Assembly: GCA_034096865.1 (NCBI GenBank)
Contig: JAWQFJ010001207.1
Coordinates: 15,001-58,334 of the forward strand
Length of the DNA: 43,334 nt
Direction of reading: 5' to 3'
Origin: Theodoxus fluviatilis
Taxonomy: Eukaryota > Mollusca > Gastropoda > Cycloneritida > Neritidae
This document shows positions 1 to 10,900 of the stretch, piece after piece. A program made the position numbers and the translations under genes. How positions within the stretch are numbered: position 1 is the first letter of the stretch; each line of letters begins with the position of its first letter. The notes below the pieces were generated by a model. It searched no databases. It was not told the DNA's origin and worked only from the letters and a program-made list of their open reading frames with translations.

Positions 1-660
1 CATCAAAGTTTTTGAACGATCTATAGGTCAGATATGAATGATCGCGTTTTTGCTTTTTGGAGAGTTTAGCATGCAAGGAGCAGATGATTGGAAAATGATC
101 ACTAATGCCCATTCTTGGCACCCAAGTGCTTTGTACCAGATGGATGTTGGTGGTATATATGTGATCAATAAGAGTCGATGTTGACTGAGTGACCCTAGTG
201 GCTGTATGAACCAATTGCTTGAGTCCAAAGAGCAGGATAGTTGAATTCCATGCACCGTTAATTTTTAGGTAGTCTATATTAAAGTCACCAAGAAGAAAAA
301 TATATTTTCCAGGAGCATTCACTTTGTCCATCATGCTTACGAATTCATCATACCAATAGAAGGTAGAGAGAGGCAGGGTTTCTGTACAAGAATCCCAGGA
401 GAAGAGAAGTCTTTGAAGATTGTTTCAGCTCCAACCAAATACACTCAACACTTGAAGATTCAAGGTCATGTCTTCTATAAATAGAGTTTTGTAGGTCATA
501 GTTAATGTAGATTGCTAACCCAGTGTGCCCAGGTAGCACAGGATCGCGTCGTATGATGTCAAATCCTAATATTCCAATTGCTTCATCACTGATTTCACTG
601 TGAAGGCGAGATTCACTTATTCCAAGAATGCCTAACTGTTCCTTCTGAATAAGAGCACTA
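1..660 (-). mobile_element. Non-LTR retrotransposon endonuclease domain, decayed
   Basis: Read on the - strand this is the apurinic-type endonuclease (EEP fold) of a CR1/Jockey-like LINE. From high to low coordinates I see GISESRLHSEISDEAIGILG, then ECIWLELK and LLLGFLYRNP, then in another frame LLGDFNIDYL (the Asp-Phe-Asn catalytic block) and GISDHFPI (the Ser-Asp-His block). The frame changes near position 358 and stops follow, so the copy is dead. The element runs off the left edge of the window, so its RT domain would lie beyond position 1. The domain assignment is established family knowledge; the clade is a guess. Confidence 0.8.
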
Positions 661-903
661 TAATGTCCGTCACTTTATTGTATAAATAATATACATTTAT
701 ATATGTTCTATGTGCAAATTTTGTTTATGAACCATGATCGTTGATAATGATACCTAACTGTCACTGGATTGGATGGGAAGAGAAAGAAAGAAAAATCACG
801 TCGGCAAAGTAGGCCTATTCATCGTTCACGCCAAAAATCCATCGACGAATACTGTAGCCAACTGGTATTCACACTGTTGGTACTGGACGGAGACCATTGA
901 AGG

Positions 904-906
<3 letters not shown>
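661..906. other. No gene seen
   Basis: Mostly AT-rich sequence between the endonuclease relic and the first GA tract. No splice-flanked coding stretch or RNA gene was seen. Confidence 0.5.

Positions 907-990
<84 letters not shown>
907..990. repeat. (GA)n microsatellite
   Basis: Uninterrupted GA dinucleotide for about 84 bp. The Arg-Glu and Ser-Leu reading frames across it are artefacts of the repeat. Confidence 0.95.
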
Positions 991-992
<2 letters not shown>

Positions 993-1103
993 TTTATGCG
1001 CGCATAAGTGCACGAGTACGTGCGCTCCTGAAATTGTAAAAGTGCGCGCTCGTTTGTATCTGTGATTCTGTTTCTTTGTGTTTCTGTCTTGTTGTGTGCC
1101 TCT

Positions 1104-1250
1104 GCGTCCGTCCTTCCGTCCGTCCGTCCGTCCGTCCGTCCGCCCGTCAGTTTGTCTGTCTCTGTCAGTGTGTGTGTTTCGCACGGCGTGCGATTGCGCG
1201 TGTGTGTGCGCGCATGTGTGTGCGGGTGTGTGTGTGCGTGTGTGTGTGTG
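1104..1250. repeat. (CCGT)n and (TG)n simple repeats
   Basis: A CCGT tetranucleotide tract near 1104-1147 is followed by interrupted TG repeats up to about 1250. No coding potential beyond low-complexity frames. Confidence 0.8.
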
Positions 1251-1573
1251 ATCTATATGCTTCTAAGCGAAGAGCGTGCCTCCCAACACTTCCGAGCGTG
1301 AAGTTTTAATTTTGTCGTGAGAGGAAAAGCTGCAAAAATTAGTCTATAGGCCTGAAGTTTGTTTTTTCTTTCCACCGACGAAGTATAAGGCACCAGTCGC
1401 AAGTACTGCAGTGTGAACGTTTCGTGAATGGGAGATGTTAATGAAGCAAGTGCTGCCTTTTTTTTTCCGTAAGCACGAGTTAAAGAACTCTTGAGAACTC
1501 TGAAGTGAATGCAAGCTAGCACGCCGCCCGTAACCTCACGTTCCCCGAACTGGGAAGTGGACTGGCCCATCTA

Positions 1574-1581
1574 TGACGTCA
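1574..1581. promoter_or_regulatory. Perfect CRE palindrome (CREB/ATF-type site)
   Basis: The octamer TGACGTCA lies in a CpG-richer stretch 132 bp upstream of an ATG with a consensus splice donor (1713-1735). A lone CRE is weak evidence for a promoter; its position before a plausible first exon is what makes it worth recording. Confidence 0.35.
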
Positions 1582-1712
1582 TCTTGCGTCTATGGTTGAC
1601 TTTCGAAGGCTGTGTTGTAAATCAAGCAGGATTACCACTTGCCGAAAGCTCGCGGAGTAAGAGAAACTACGATCAGCCATTCTGGTAACAGCACCGAAGA
1701 GTTTCTGAGAGG

Positions 1713-1735
1713 ATGACATCCAAGGACAAGAAGAG
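1713..1735 (+). CDS. Putative short first coding exon
   Basis: An ATG opens a seven-codon stretch (MTSKDKK plus two bases) that ends exactly at AG|GTAAGT, a perfect donor. The exon would end in phase 2. The kinase exon at 7790 begins in phase 0 and does not fit, but the exon at 8690 does. It could therefore be an alternative start for a kinase-less product of the downstream gene, the first exon of an unseen gene, or chance. No upstream kinase exon lies in the window between here and 7790. Confidence 0.25.
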
Positions 1736-2449
1736 GTAAGTCCAGATACTTGTTTAAACAGCGCAATTCGGCTGAGACGCCGTAATCGAGGAGTGGACAC
1801 GATTGCGTCTGCGGGCATGTGTGCGGGAATTAACGGGACTTTTCTTTGGCGGAACTTTGCGTTTTGATGCTTAACTGCGTTGGCAAAGAGACGGAAAGTT
1901 ATAGTTTACGCTTTAAGGAATAACTCTTTAGGGAGTTGTAGTCCATTCACGCCCTGTCAGTCGAGATTGCATCATTAGTTGAACTGACCAGCTCAGCTGG
2001 TGTCTAGACTTTGACCTTACACGCACTCCCACTGAACGACCACTCGCGTCGTTCAGGGTCACGCTCGAACGATCCACCACCACAACAGAGGCTCAATTTC
2101 AGGGAAGTGCTGTGTGGGCTATTCTCTTTAGCGTGGATGTGAGTAGGTTTGGTGTGCTGTCAAGCGAATTTTCGGATTATTTTTGTCCCGCGACTTGTGC
2201 ACCCCCCTGTGACGTCTTATCGCCCGTGTGGGAAGGTTAGAAAATAGGTCGGTACATGATGTCATGAAGGGACGTCGATTTTTCACTTCGACACTTTTTA
2301 GGGCCAATTTGTGGTCCGCTTAGCGTGGACATATTTTTATTACAAGAAGAATTTGCCCAACAATAAAACTTTTTCCTTTAATCTGTGAAGCGACGATCGG
2401 AGAAAAGGGGATTTATAAAGATAACGGCATATCTTGCTGGCAGTCTTCA
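1736..2449. other. No gene seen
   Basis: About 700 bp of non-repetitive sequence with no long frame and no recognised element. If 1713-1735 is a real exon, this is the start of its intron. Confidence 0.4.
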
Positions 2450-2705
2450 TAGACATAATGATGATATACAATACTATAGATGTACAGATTCCACAGTCTA
2501 ACATTCATTCGAAACCCACATTTCAGCCCAATACAGAAGAATAGGTTGGATCTGAGCATCAAACAATTAAAAATATACATCAGGATTCACAGGAGTAAGC
2601 TTCCGTAATGACTTGCTAAATCAGTTTGGGTTACATTGGAGCACAATTTTGCTGATAACATGTTACCTAGGTACTTGTATTCACTGGCTACTTCAAGTTG
2701 GGTGT
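2450..2705 (-). mobile_element. LINE reverse transcriptase fragment (thumb region)
   Basis: On the - strand the translation runs EYKYLGNMLSAKL, then IQPILLYWAEMWVSNE. These match the RT segment that usually reads YKYLG...LS...L and then PILLYG.E.W in non-LTR elements. Frames are broken and a GA tract abuts the upstream edge. The fragment is about 250 bp, with no tail or target duplication that I could identify. Confidence 0.55.
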
Positions 2706-2706
2706 G

Positions 2707-2708
<2 letters not shown>

Positions 2709-2798
<90 letters not shown>
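2709..2798. repeat. (GA)n microsatellite
   Basis: About 90 bp of GA dinucleotide with one AAA interruption. Confidence 0.95.
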
Positions 2799-3073
2799 TT
2801 TATTTCAGCAATCAGTAGAGAGAGCTCAGAATCTGAATAATAACAAACTGGACTTTGGTGCCAGTGATCATACAAAAGTTATCCGTGTGTTATTTTTTTT
2901 AACTGTCTTTTGGGGACTAAAGTTCAATTATATTACTATTAGAACAATATTAAATCATTCAGAGATTCATGTGTACCAGAAATGGTAAAACGGGCACAAT
3001 ATTAAAGTCATCAAAATATGAGATTTATGATCAGAGAACAGTGAAAGTGTGAACCTCATGGTGAAGCACCTAA

Positions 3074-3074
3074 A

Positions 3075-3119
<45 letters not shown>

Positions 3120-3125
3120 AGAGAG

Positions 3126-3177
<52 letters not shown>
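3074..3177. repeat. (GA)n microsatellite, interrupted
   Basis: GA dinucleotide with GGGGA interruptions, running into a short GAAC repeat at 3176-3190. Confidence 0.95.
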
Positions 3178-3182
<5 letters not shown>

Positions 3183-3267
3183 CGAACGAACAAATCAGTT
3201 TATTGTCTAGGCCTGCGGCCCATCACAAGTACAAAGATGCAATACACTTTTAAACAACATACATATT

Positions 3268-3268
<1 letters not shown>
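3178..3268 (-). mobile_element. Possible retroposon 3' end with tetranucleotide tail
   Basis: Read on the - strand this gives a GGGCCGCAGGCC-type segment, then AATAAAC, then a (GTTC)n tail. That arrangement of polyadenylation-like signal plus short tandem tail is typical of LINE or SINE 3' ends. It is only about 90 bp and sits between two GA tracts; no coding part is seen. Confidence 0.3.

Positions 3269-3269
<1 letters not shown>

Positions 3270-3349
<80 letters not shown>
3270..3349. repeat. (GA)n microsatellite
   Basis: About 80 bp of GA dinucleotide, the fourth such tract in 2.5 kb. Confidence 0.95.
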
Positions 3350-3352
<3 letters not shown>

Positions 3353-3895
3353 GTCAGTCACCTGAGACTGCAAACTTTTGTCAAAAGGTTGTGTCACTTT
3401 TGCAAGCTGTTAATTACCATTTTTATGGAAACATAAGTGATTGCAGTTAGAAATTTAATATTTTAACATCTCATTGAAGTACATATATTTCTAGCTTTCT
3501 TCTCAGTGGTACCTCCTTTGCTTGTAACAATTTATTTTAAAGATATATATGCATTAAAGTAGAAGGTATTTTTTGTAAGGCCTCCTAAACACATATATGT
3601 GTTTTTTGTCCTCTGACTGACCATAAATTTTGCTGCTGACCCTGTCCCTTTTTTTGCTGCTTTATACCTAAAATGTGTAAATCCTTCACTAGAAATAAAA
3701 TCGCCAGCATAATAACTTCAATTAAATTTTATGTGTATGAAACATCGTTTTCCGGGTGCATGAAACATGAGGTTTTTAGAATTAAATTTTTTATTTTTAA
3801 AATATGAAATGTCATTTTTACATGTCTATGAAAAGAGCAAACTTCCTTTGAACTAAAAAAAGAAAAGAAAAAGAAAAATGTTCCCTACCTATTTC
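3350..3895. other. AT-rich, no gene seen
   Basis: AT-rich unique sequence with no recognisable element or exon. Confidence 0.45.

Positions 3896-3897
<2 letters not shown>

Positions 3898-3974
<77 letters not shown>
3898..3974. repeat. (AC)n microsatellite
   Basis: About 77 bp of AC dinucleotide followed by a T run. Confidence 0.95.
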
Positions 3975-3976
<2 letters not shown>

Positions 3977-4417
3977 TTTTTTTGGCCAAATTACTTGAAA
4001 CAATCATATTTTTTCTTTTGGCCTATCATTAAATTCACTGCCAATCTGCACTCAACATTCCCAGTGTCTTTGCCTGTCTATGGTCTTCAGCCCAGTAAGC
4101 AGGGACTGGTTTGAAATACATGTCTGGGTTGTGCATTTTGGGGTGAAGGCACACACCTTTTCAAGTTAGGGGAAAGAAAATCCTGAACCTCCACGCTACC
4201 AATTCTGCTTGGGTTTCCCCTGCTGAGGTGTTGCCCAGCCACAAGCAACTCCAGCACCACAGAGCCACAGAGCCAGTTGGGATGAAGACAGGGGCAGTAG
4301 AGTGGAATGCTGGTGTGGCTGTTTTACTTCAGCTGCCAGAGTGGCTGATGTTGAACCTCATAGCCTGGGCCACCTGGGCATCCTGGCATTTGGGCTCACC
4401 TGAGTGAGCAGATCAAT

Positions 4418-4577
4418 AGCCTTGTTCAGGAGGCTCAGCGATTCACGTAGCGCTGCAAAGCGCTGCATGTGATTCGGCGCTTTGCAGCGCTGCGCGTCCT
4501 GAACAAGCCGTTTCATGGCGCAAGCGCTGTGCAGCGCTGAGCAGCGCTGTGAATCGCTGAGCCTCCTGAACAAGGCT
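4418..4577. mobile_element. Foldback/MITE-like nested palindrome
   Basis: A perfect 29-bp inverted repeat (arms 4418-4446 and 4549-4577) encloses a second perfect 15-bp inverted repeat (arms 4449-4463 and 4477-4491, core AGCGCTGCAAAGCGC). The interior is rich in AGCGCT, and the arm motif CCTGAACAAG recurs inside at 4499-4508. Size (160 bp), perfect arms and lack of coding fit a non-autonomous foldback element. I could not see a clear target duplication. Confidence 0.65.
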
Positions 4578-4617
4578 TGTGTGTTGCTCCTCTCTGTCTC
4601 CAACACAAAGGGTGTCT

Positions 4618-4748
4618 GGCTGTGTGTGTGTATGTGTGTATATATATATGTGTGTGCATGTGTGTGTGTGTATATGTGTGTGTGTGTATGTGTGTGTGTA
4701 TGTGTGTGTGTGTGCACATGTGCATGCATTTGTGTGTATGTGTGTGAA
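4618..4748. repeat. (TG)n microsatellite, interrupted
   Basis: TG repeats with TA and CA interruptions. Cys/Val and His/Thr frames across it are artefacts. Confidence 0.9.
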
Positions 4749-5089
4749 TTCCTCTGCTTGTGTATGATGCGTTTGTGTATATGTGTGAGTTCCATGTTTG
4801 ATGATCTGGGTTGACAAACATAGACAGTGGCGAGCAGAGATAATTTACATGTTTCATTTTAAAGTAGTGTACAGTTGCATTGAATAAATTAGATGGATGA
4901 CAATTCTGTGGATGTGTTTTTCTTTACTCACTGGAAATGGAAAGTGTTCCCAATCATGGTTTATAAGTTTATTTCCAGAAAGAGACCACTAGTAAGATAT
5001 CACACATGACAGAAATGGTATCACTACAGATGCTTTTTAACTATTCCTTTCTTAATTAAATGCTGTGCGCTTCTTTTGCTCCTTTGGAA

Positions 5090-6432
5090 GTCATAGTGTC
5101 TGCAGTGTCTGTCGTGCCTGCAGTGTATGTAGTGTCTGCAGTGTCAGAAGTCACAGCATATGTAGTGTCCGCAGTGTCTGAAGTCACACTGACTGCAGTG
5201 TCCAACTCCAAGTCATAGTGTCTGCAGTGTCTGTAGTGTCTGCAGTGTCAGAAGTCACAGTGTATGAAGTGTCCGCAGTGTCTGAAGTCACACTGACTGC
5301 AGTGTCCAAGTCATAGTGTCTGCAGTGTATGTAGTGTCTGCAGTGTCAGAAGTCACTGTATGTAGTGTCTGCAGTGTCTGTAGTGTCTAAGTCATAGTGT
5401 CTGTAGTGTCTGTACTGTCTGAAGTCATATTGTCTGCAGTGTCTGTCGTGTCTGCAGTGTCTGAAGTCACAGTGTATGTAGTGTCCGCAGTGTCTGAAGT
5501 CACACTGACTGCAGTGTCCAAGTCATAGTGTCTGCAGTGTATGTAGTGTCCACCGTGTCTGAAGTCACACTGACTGCAGTGTCTAAGTCATAGTGTCTAT
5601 AGTGTCTAAGTCATAGTGCCTGCAGTGTATGTAGTGTCTGCAGTGTCAGAAGTCACTGTATGTAGTGTCCGCAGTGTCTGAAGTCACACTGACTATAGTG
5701 TCCAAGTCATAGTGTCTGTAGTGTCTAAGTCATAATGTCTGTAGTGTCTAAGTCATAGTATCTGTAGTGTCTAAGTCATAGTGTCTGTAGTGTCTTAGTG
5801 TCTGTAGTGTCTATGTCATAGTGTCTGTACTGTCTGAAGTCATAATGTCTGCAGTGTCTGTAGTGTCCAAGTCATAGTGTCTGTAGTGTCTAAGTCATGG
5901 GGTCTGTAGCGTCTGTACTGTCTGAAGTCATATTGTCTGCAGTATATGTCATGTCTGCAGAGTCAGAAGTCACAGTGTATGTAGTGTCCTGTGTCTGTAG
6001 TGTCTAAGTCATAGTGTCTGTAGTGTCTAAGTCATAGTGTCTGTAGTTTCTAAGTCATAGTGTCTGTAGTGTCTAAGTCATAGTGTCTGTAGTGTCTAAG
6101 TTATAGTGTCTGTAGTGTCTGTAGTGTCTGCAATGTCTGTAGTGTCCAAGTCATAGTGTCTGTAGTGCCTGTCATAGTGTCTGTCATAGTGTCTGTAGTG
6201 TCTGCAATGTCTGTAGTGTCTAATTCATAGTGTTTGTAGTGTCTGCCGTGTCTGTAGATTCCAAGTCATAGTGTTTGTAGTTTCTGCAGTGTCTGTAGTG
6301 TCCAAGTCATAGTGTCTGTAGTGTCTGTCATAGTGTCTGTCATAGTGTCTTTAGTGTCTGCAATGTCTATAGTGTCCAAGTCATAGTGTTTCACTGTTTG
6401 TAGTGTATGCAGTGTCTGTAGTGTCTGCAATG
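5090..6432. repeat. Degenerate minisatellite, 9-bp basic unit
   Basis: About 1.34 kb built from variants of AGTGTCTGT/AGTGTCTGC. Near 5995-6115 these form 23-bp units (AGTGTCTGTAGTGTC followed by TAAGTCAT). In the left half, longer blocks containing GAAGTCACACTGACTGCAG recur near 5180, 5283, 5483, 5560 and 5677, indicating a higher-order organisation. No open frame spans it. Confidence 0.9.
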
Positions 6433-6879
6433 AAAGAGGTCAAGGCAGTGTTATTCCCTGAAGCACAGCACTATCAGAGGAGCCCTTGGCCTGGGCCAGA
6501 GTAAGCCTGCTGTCACATGCTTTGTTTTGTCCCACCCATTTCCCCTCTCCTGTCCCTGTTACCTCCTCACCTCTCCTCTTCTTTCTATACAGTTTCTTTC
6601 TCCTCTGTGCTGTCCTGCATTCTGTCCTGTCTGATCTCATTCCCACTTTCTGTCCAGCTGCTTTCCCTTTTTTCCAGCTGTCTTTCCACCCCTCTCTGTT
6701 TTAATTGCACATTTTTATTCAGTGAAAGTATGTTGTGGCCTTGAATGGCCTTCACGGCTGATGAGCCCTTGGGCTCCATCCACCTATCCTTTAGTGCTTT
6801 GTCGGTGACTAGGGAAATTGAGATGTGAACTTTTGCCCTATCGCCCTTTATGCTATTGTGTTTGGGGGCTCTACACAGC
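6433..6879. other. No gene seen; possible LINE 3' flank
   Basis: Pyrimidine-rich at 6530-6690, otherwise unremarkable. Because the RT fragment next door reads leftward, part of this stretch could be that element's 3' UTR, but I see no tail. Confidence 0.35.
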
Positions 6880-7410
6880 CTTTGCTGGCTGGTGGGCAGT
6901 GGGACTCGATTTAATTGATTTCATGCCACTTATTAGATAAACTATATTAGACCTCACTGTCGTGAAGAGTTTTAAATCAGCAAATTCACTGTGAGAGACT
7001 GAATGACAATCAATTACATTGGAGTGGTTGGGCTTACAGTAGAAACAGCAGAGGACCCAAAACAGAGCCCTGAGGGACTCCGTACTTGAGAGGTGTAGGA
7101 TCAGAAGCAAAACCCGAGATCGAAACAGTCTGTCTACATTCTGAGAGATATGAATGCAAGAAAGAGAGTGCTAAGTTCTCAACGCCAAAAACGTTTCTAA
7201 GATGGGTGAGAAGAATTCCATGGTCTATTGTTTCGAACGCGGCACTCAAGTCCAACAGAGTAAGAAGAGAAACTTCGGAATCATCAGAAGCAACGAGAAG
7301 ATTGTTTAGAACATAGAGCAGAGCTGTTTCGGTGGAATGATGAGCACGGTAAGCGGATTGAAAATGGGCCAAAACGTCATACTGGGACAGCTTCTGTTTG
7401 TGGCTTGCCA
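6880..7410 (-). mobile_element. CR1-like LINE reverse transcriptase fragment
   Basis: On the - strand: QSAYRAHHSTETALLYVLNN, then LLTLLDLSAAFETIDHGIL (RT motif A region; the usual catalytic FD is altered to FE), then YGVPQGSVLGPLLF (motif B). After a frame change comes DCHSVSHSEFADLKLF, where the catalytic FADD has decayed to FADL. It is a dead RT fragment. The endonuclease relic at 1-660 cannot be the same copy: on this strand the endonuclease should lie at higher coordinates than the RT. Confidence 0.85.
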
Positions 7411-7789
7411 GTGAGGGCTGTTGGAATTATCATTTTGACACTAGTGGGTCAGAGTTTGCAAACTCCTTGTTTGCTGTCAGCTTGGTTGATCTCCTGGCAG
7501 CTTGGAGTGCAGGCAGTTGGGCAAACAACTGAAGAACACTGCTGTTCTGGCTTCCTGTCCTTGCAGTCTGACTTGAACTCTGCTAGACTCTATGGGGACT
7601 GCGAATGCGTTGAACGCATGGAATGTCTATGATCCCAGCATAGATGCTTCCTGACCAGCATGGCATGAATGCGAGTTTCTGTTGAAGGAAAGAGTGTCTG
7701 ACCTTATAGATCCCAGAAATGCAGGGAATGTGCAAGTAGCGAGTGCAGTTGCTGTGTTGGAAGGTGACTGTGATCCTTCTGACCCGCAG
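7411..7789. other. Intron preceding the first visible kinase exon
   Basis: Sequence between the LINE fragment and the acceptor at 7788-7789. An open frame runs through the acceptor from 7682, but its upstream part has no kinase similarity; the preceding kinase exons are off the left of the window. Confidence 0.5.
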
Positions 7790-7929
7790 AGACCTTCCGC
7801 CAAGGAGCTGCTGCGACACAAAGTCTTTCAGAAGTCCAAGAAGACGTCGTACCTGGTGGAGCTGATAGACCGCTTCAAGAGGTGGAAGCAGGAGCACGCT
7901 CACACCAGCGACGATGATACCGACAGCGA
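7790..7929 (+). CDS. GckIII: Kinase exon a: end of C-lobe and signature
   Basis: Acceptor CCCGCAG|AGA and donor GCGA|GTGAGT; starts in phase 0 and ends in phase 2. It encodes RPSAKELLRHK, KKTSYLVELIDRFKRWK and an acidic run (SDDDTDSE). The RPSA/RPTA start of this exon matches the family's conserved end of the kinase fold. Confidence 0.93.
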
Positions 7930-10900
7930 GTGAGTCTCTTGCCCCTGTCTGCTCTTGCAAACTACGTAACTGTGCCCTAGTTAAAAAACCACAACTTTGC
8001 CCTAGTTGCTGTCTGGTAGTCTTTGAATATGCTTGGGATATAGGATGACACTGGTGAAAGATGATATTGCATGTGGTGATAGATAGCACTGTAACTAATT
8101 TTGTTATCTGCTGGTTTCATTTGAAGGAATGGGCAGTAAGTTGGCAAGAAGCTAAACTTACCTTTAATACTGAGAAGGTTGCTGTAGAATATGATGCAAT
8201 TCGGACTAAGATATGATGGGTCACTGGTCATTAAGTTGATGCTGTTACTGGATAAAGTTAGTGGGATTTTGTTGGTGTGTTGATTGATATGGACCATCGT
8301 CTGTAGGTTGGGGTTAAGTATAGATCTGCTCTGTATTGGTATGAAATTTTTTAAAGGCAAACAAGAAGGGAAATTTGAATTTCTCTTGAACTAGCTCTAG
8401 GAATTTTATGGCCAATTGGCTTTCATAGCCTATAAAGACGAAAGTCTGTAAAACTATTCATTCAGTCATTCATACTATAGACTGAATGTGTATTGTTGAA
8501 TGAGAAAAGAAGTTTGTTGTTGGGACAAATTTTGTTTGAAATAAATGTGTTAAACATGAGTGAACTCACCTCATATGTGTGACAGTTTTTGTCAAGTTCT
8601 TGGGCCCATATCCTGAATATTTGGTGGGTATTGTTAACATTTTCTTGTTTATGAATGGAGAGGCTTATGAGATCTGCCTGATGCTGCAGCCCCAATGAAA
8701 ACAGTGACGAGGAGGAGATGAAGATTGAGTGGGTGCTGACAGTGAAACAGGCCAACAGGGAGAGGTCCATGCTGAACGGAGAAAACCATGACGTAAGTCC
8801 CACCGTCTCTGTGTCTGTTTCTCTCCTTGTCGGTGCCCGTCTCCGTTTTGACTCCCATTAGGAACTTGTGGGTATCTTCTTCATGCACCTTGGTATCGTA
8901 GGTTCTGCACTCAGCACCATGGCTTGGCCTAGTTTTGTTATTGCAGTCTTTTATTTGTCATTGTTGGAGCCCTTGTTAGTTGGATACAGATCTTGGGTTG
9001 AGAATCCCATGAAGCTTCATTGCACTTTGAATTTTCACTTATTGCATTTTTGTAGTCTCTAGTCAACAAGAGACATGTAGAGAGAATTGTTTTGCAGCAC
9101 CTTCAGCTGCTGAATAACAGTACATTAGTTTGAGCTTTCAGGCACAGCATGTTAGTTGCGACACATTTTTATTTCACACAATGCTATATTTATAGAAGTA
9201 GACCGCAGGGTTTCCCCCCCTCCCCAATCATCACTGCACATGCCCTATCACGCATATGAAACTGCAGTTTTTTTTCAGAAGAAGATCTACTTGTACTGCA
9301 TTTTCACTGGATCAGTGGATGTGTTCAAGATTTTGTTGCGATCAGATGGTTTCTGATCGATGATGTGATATTTTCACTTGACTTCTGAGGGGAAAAAAAA
9401 GAGTTCAAAGCCGAGCTAATTTTTTCAAGCTTGGTCATGTTGTGGTGGCAACTCGGATGTCAACAAAGGAGTTTGAATCTGATATAGCAGTTATGAAATG
9501 AAGGGTTTGGAGCGATGGTTCCATGCATACAATCATGGGTCACCAATCTAAACAGGATATTGGCACACTGTGCTGCTGGGTGAGTGAGTTTGGAGAGCTT
9601 TGTTTGTGACAATGTGCCAATATGTCAAAGAGGCAGGGCCTTTTTGTCTCATCTGAGGATTTTCTGTGCAGACTGCTCTGAAACAGAGATTGCAATAGGG
9701 ACGAGGTCTAGTAAAATGGAGGGAAGAGGGAAGGGAATGGACCACCACTTGATGAGATGCATGGAGGACTGTTGCCTTGATTCATTGTGGCCAATCTGCA
9801 TGCCTGGCAAACGTGTGTGTGCCCATGCACTGCTGGAATGGAAGAAGCATGGTGGTGGGATGTGTCTGCCTAGTTTGACCTATGGAGATGCATTGAATTC
9901 TCAGTTTTGACTTCTCGCAGAACCCTCTTTGTACTTCAGGCAGGGTTTCCTTGCCCTGGTTTCTGTCAGTGCTCTTGGTTGTGTTCAGTACTGTTGTCTG
10001 AGTGTCCAGGCAGTCTGTGCATAGTGGGCCGTCATCGTGTCATATATCAGATGCTGCCTTGTCTAGAACTATTGATGTCTCTTGAGACCAGTTCTGAGTG
10101 CTGTGTGTACTCAGCAGTACATGCTGCATGCATATCCCCAATGTGTTCTGGGGAAGCCGTCTGTGGCAAAGAGTGAATCTTTGAGTCCTTTGAGAATTTC
10201 CTGGAAACTGAAAGAGAGTAAGTGGCTAATGTGTTCCATCGAAATGGTGTATTTACTCAGTATATGCTCACTCAGTGTAGGCCACCAGTATGCAGCATAT
10301 TCTTTTGGAAATATGTTCATATTCTGCACTCTTTAAGTCCCCTGTGGCAAGTGTGCTCGTCATCTTCTATTCAGTGCATGCAAATGTTCTCATACAGAGT
10401 GAGAGTGTAGCACTTCCTGTGTTGTCTGTCACCTGTACATCTTTGTCTTTATCTTTTCTGTGAATTTAAAGTCTGTTCACCCTCTGTTCTGTCAGAGTGT
10501 TCTGTGTACTCTATATCAAGTCTTGTGCCATTACTGTGAAGGATGTTGTGACTGTTGGAGTGTGTCCAGACATGTGCACGAAAGCTGCAATGATGCATGG
10601 CCACATTGATGTGCCTTGTGCATGGAAGGCTGATGAGACTCATTGGAGGTTGAAGTGAATGCATCGGCATGGTCCTGTCACCTGCATGGAAAGTGCATCC
10701 ATCATGCATGCATTGGGAGGATGCAGTGTCATGCACATGTTGGGAGGATGCATCGTGTGTGCAGTTGCTGGAGGGTGCATCCATCATGCCCATGTATTGT
10801 GCAGGAGCTTTGACGGTGCAGGGGAGCTGCATGTTGTTGCCTGTGTGTTTGTAGCCCAGACTACCGCCACCAGCCACACAGCCCAAGAGGCCTGCCCCCC

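Noticed and set aside
773..1301. Long frames through GA, CCGT and TG repeats
   Set aside because: They exist only because simple repeats lack stops; composition is pure repeat.
1..7410. One full-length LINE spanning the endonuclease and RT relics
   Set aside because: Both read on the - strand, but the endonuclease is at lower coordinates than the RT, the wrong order for one element.
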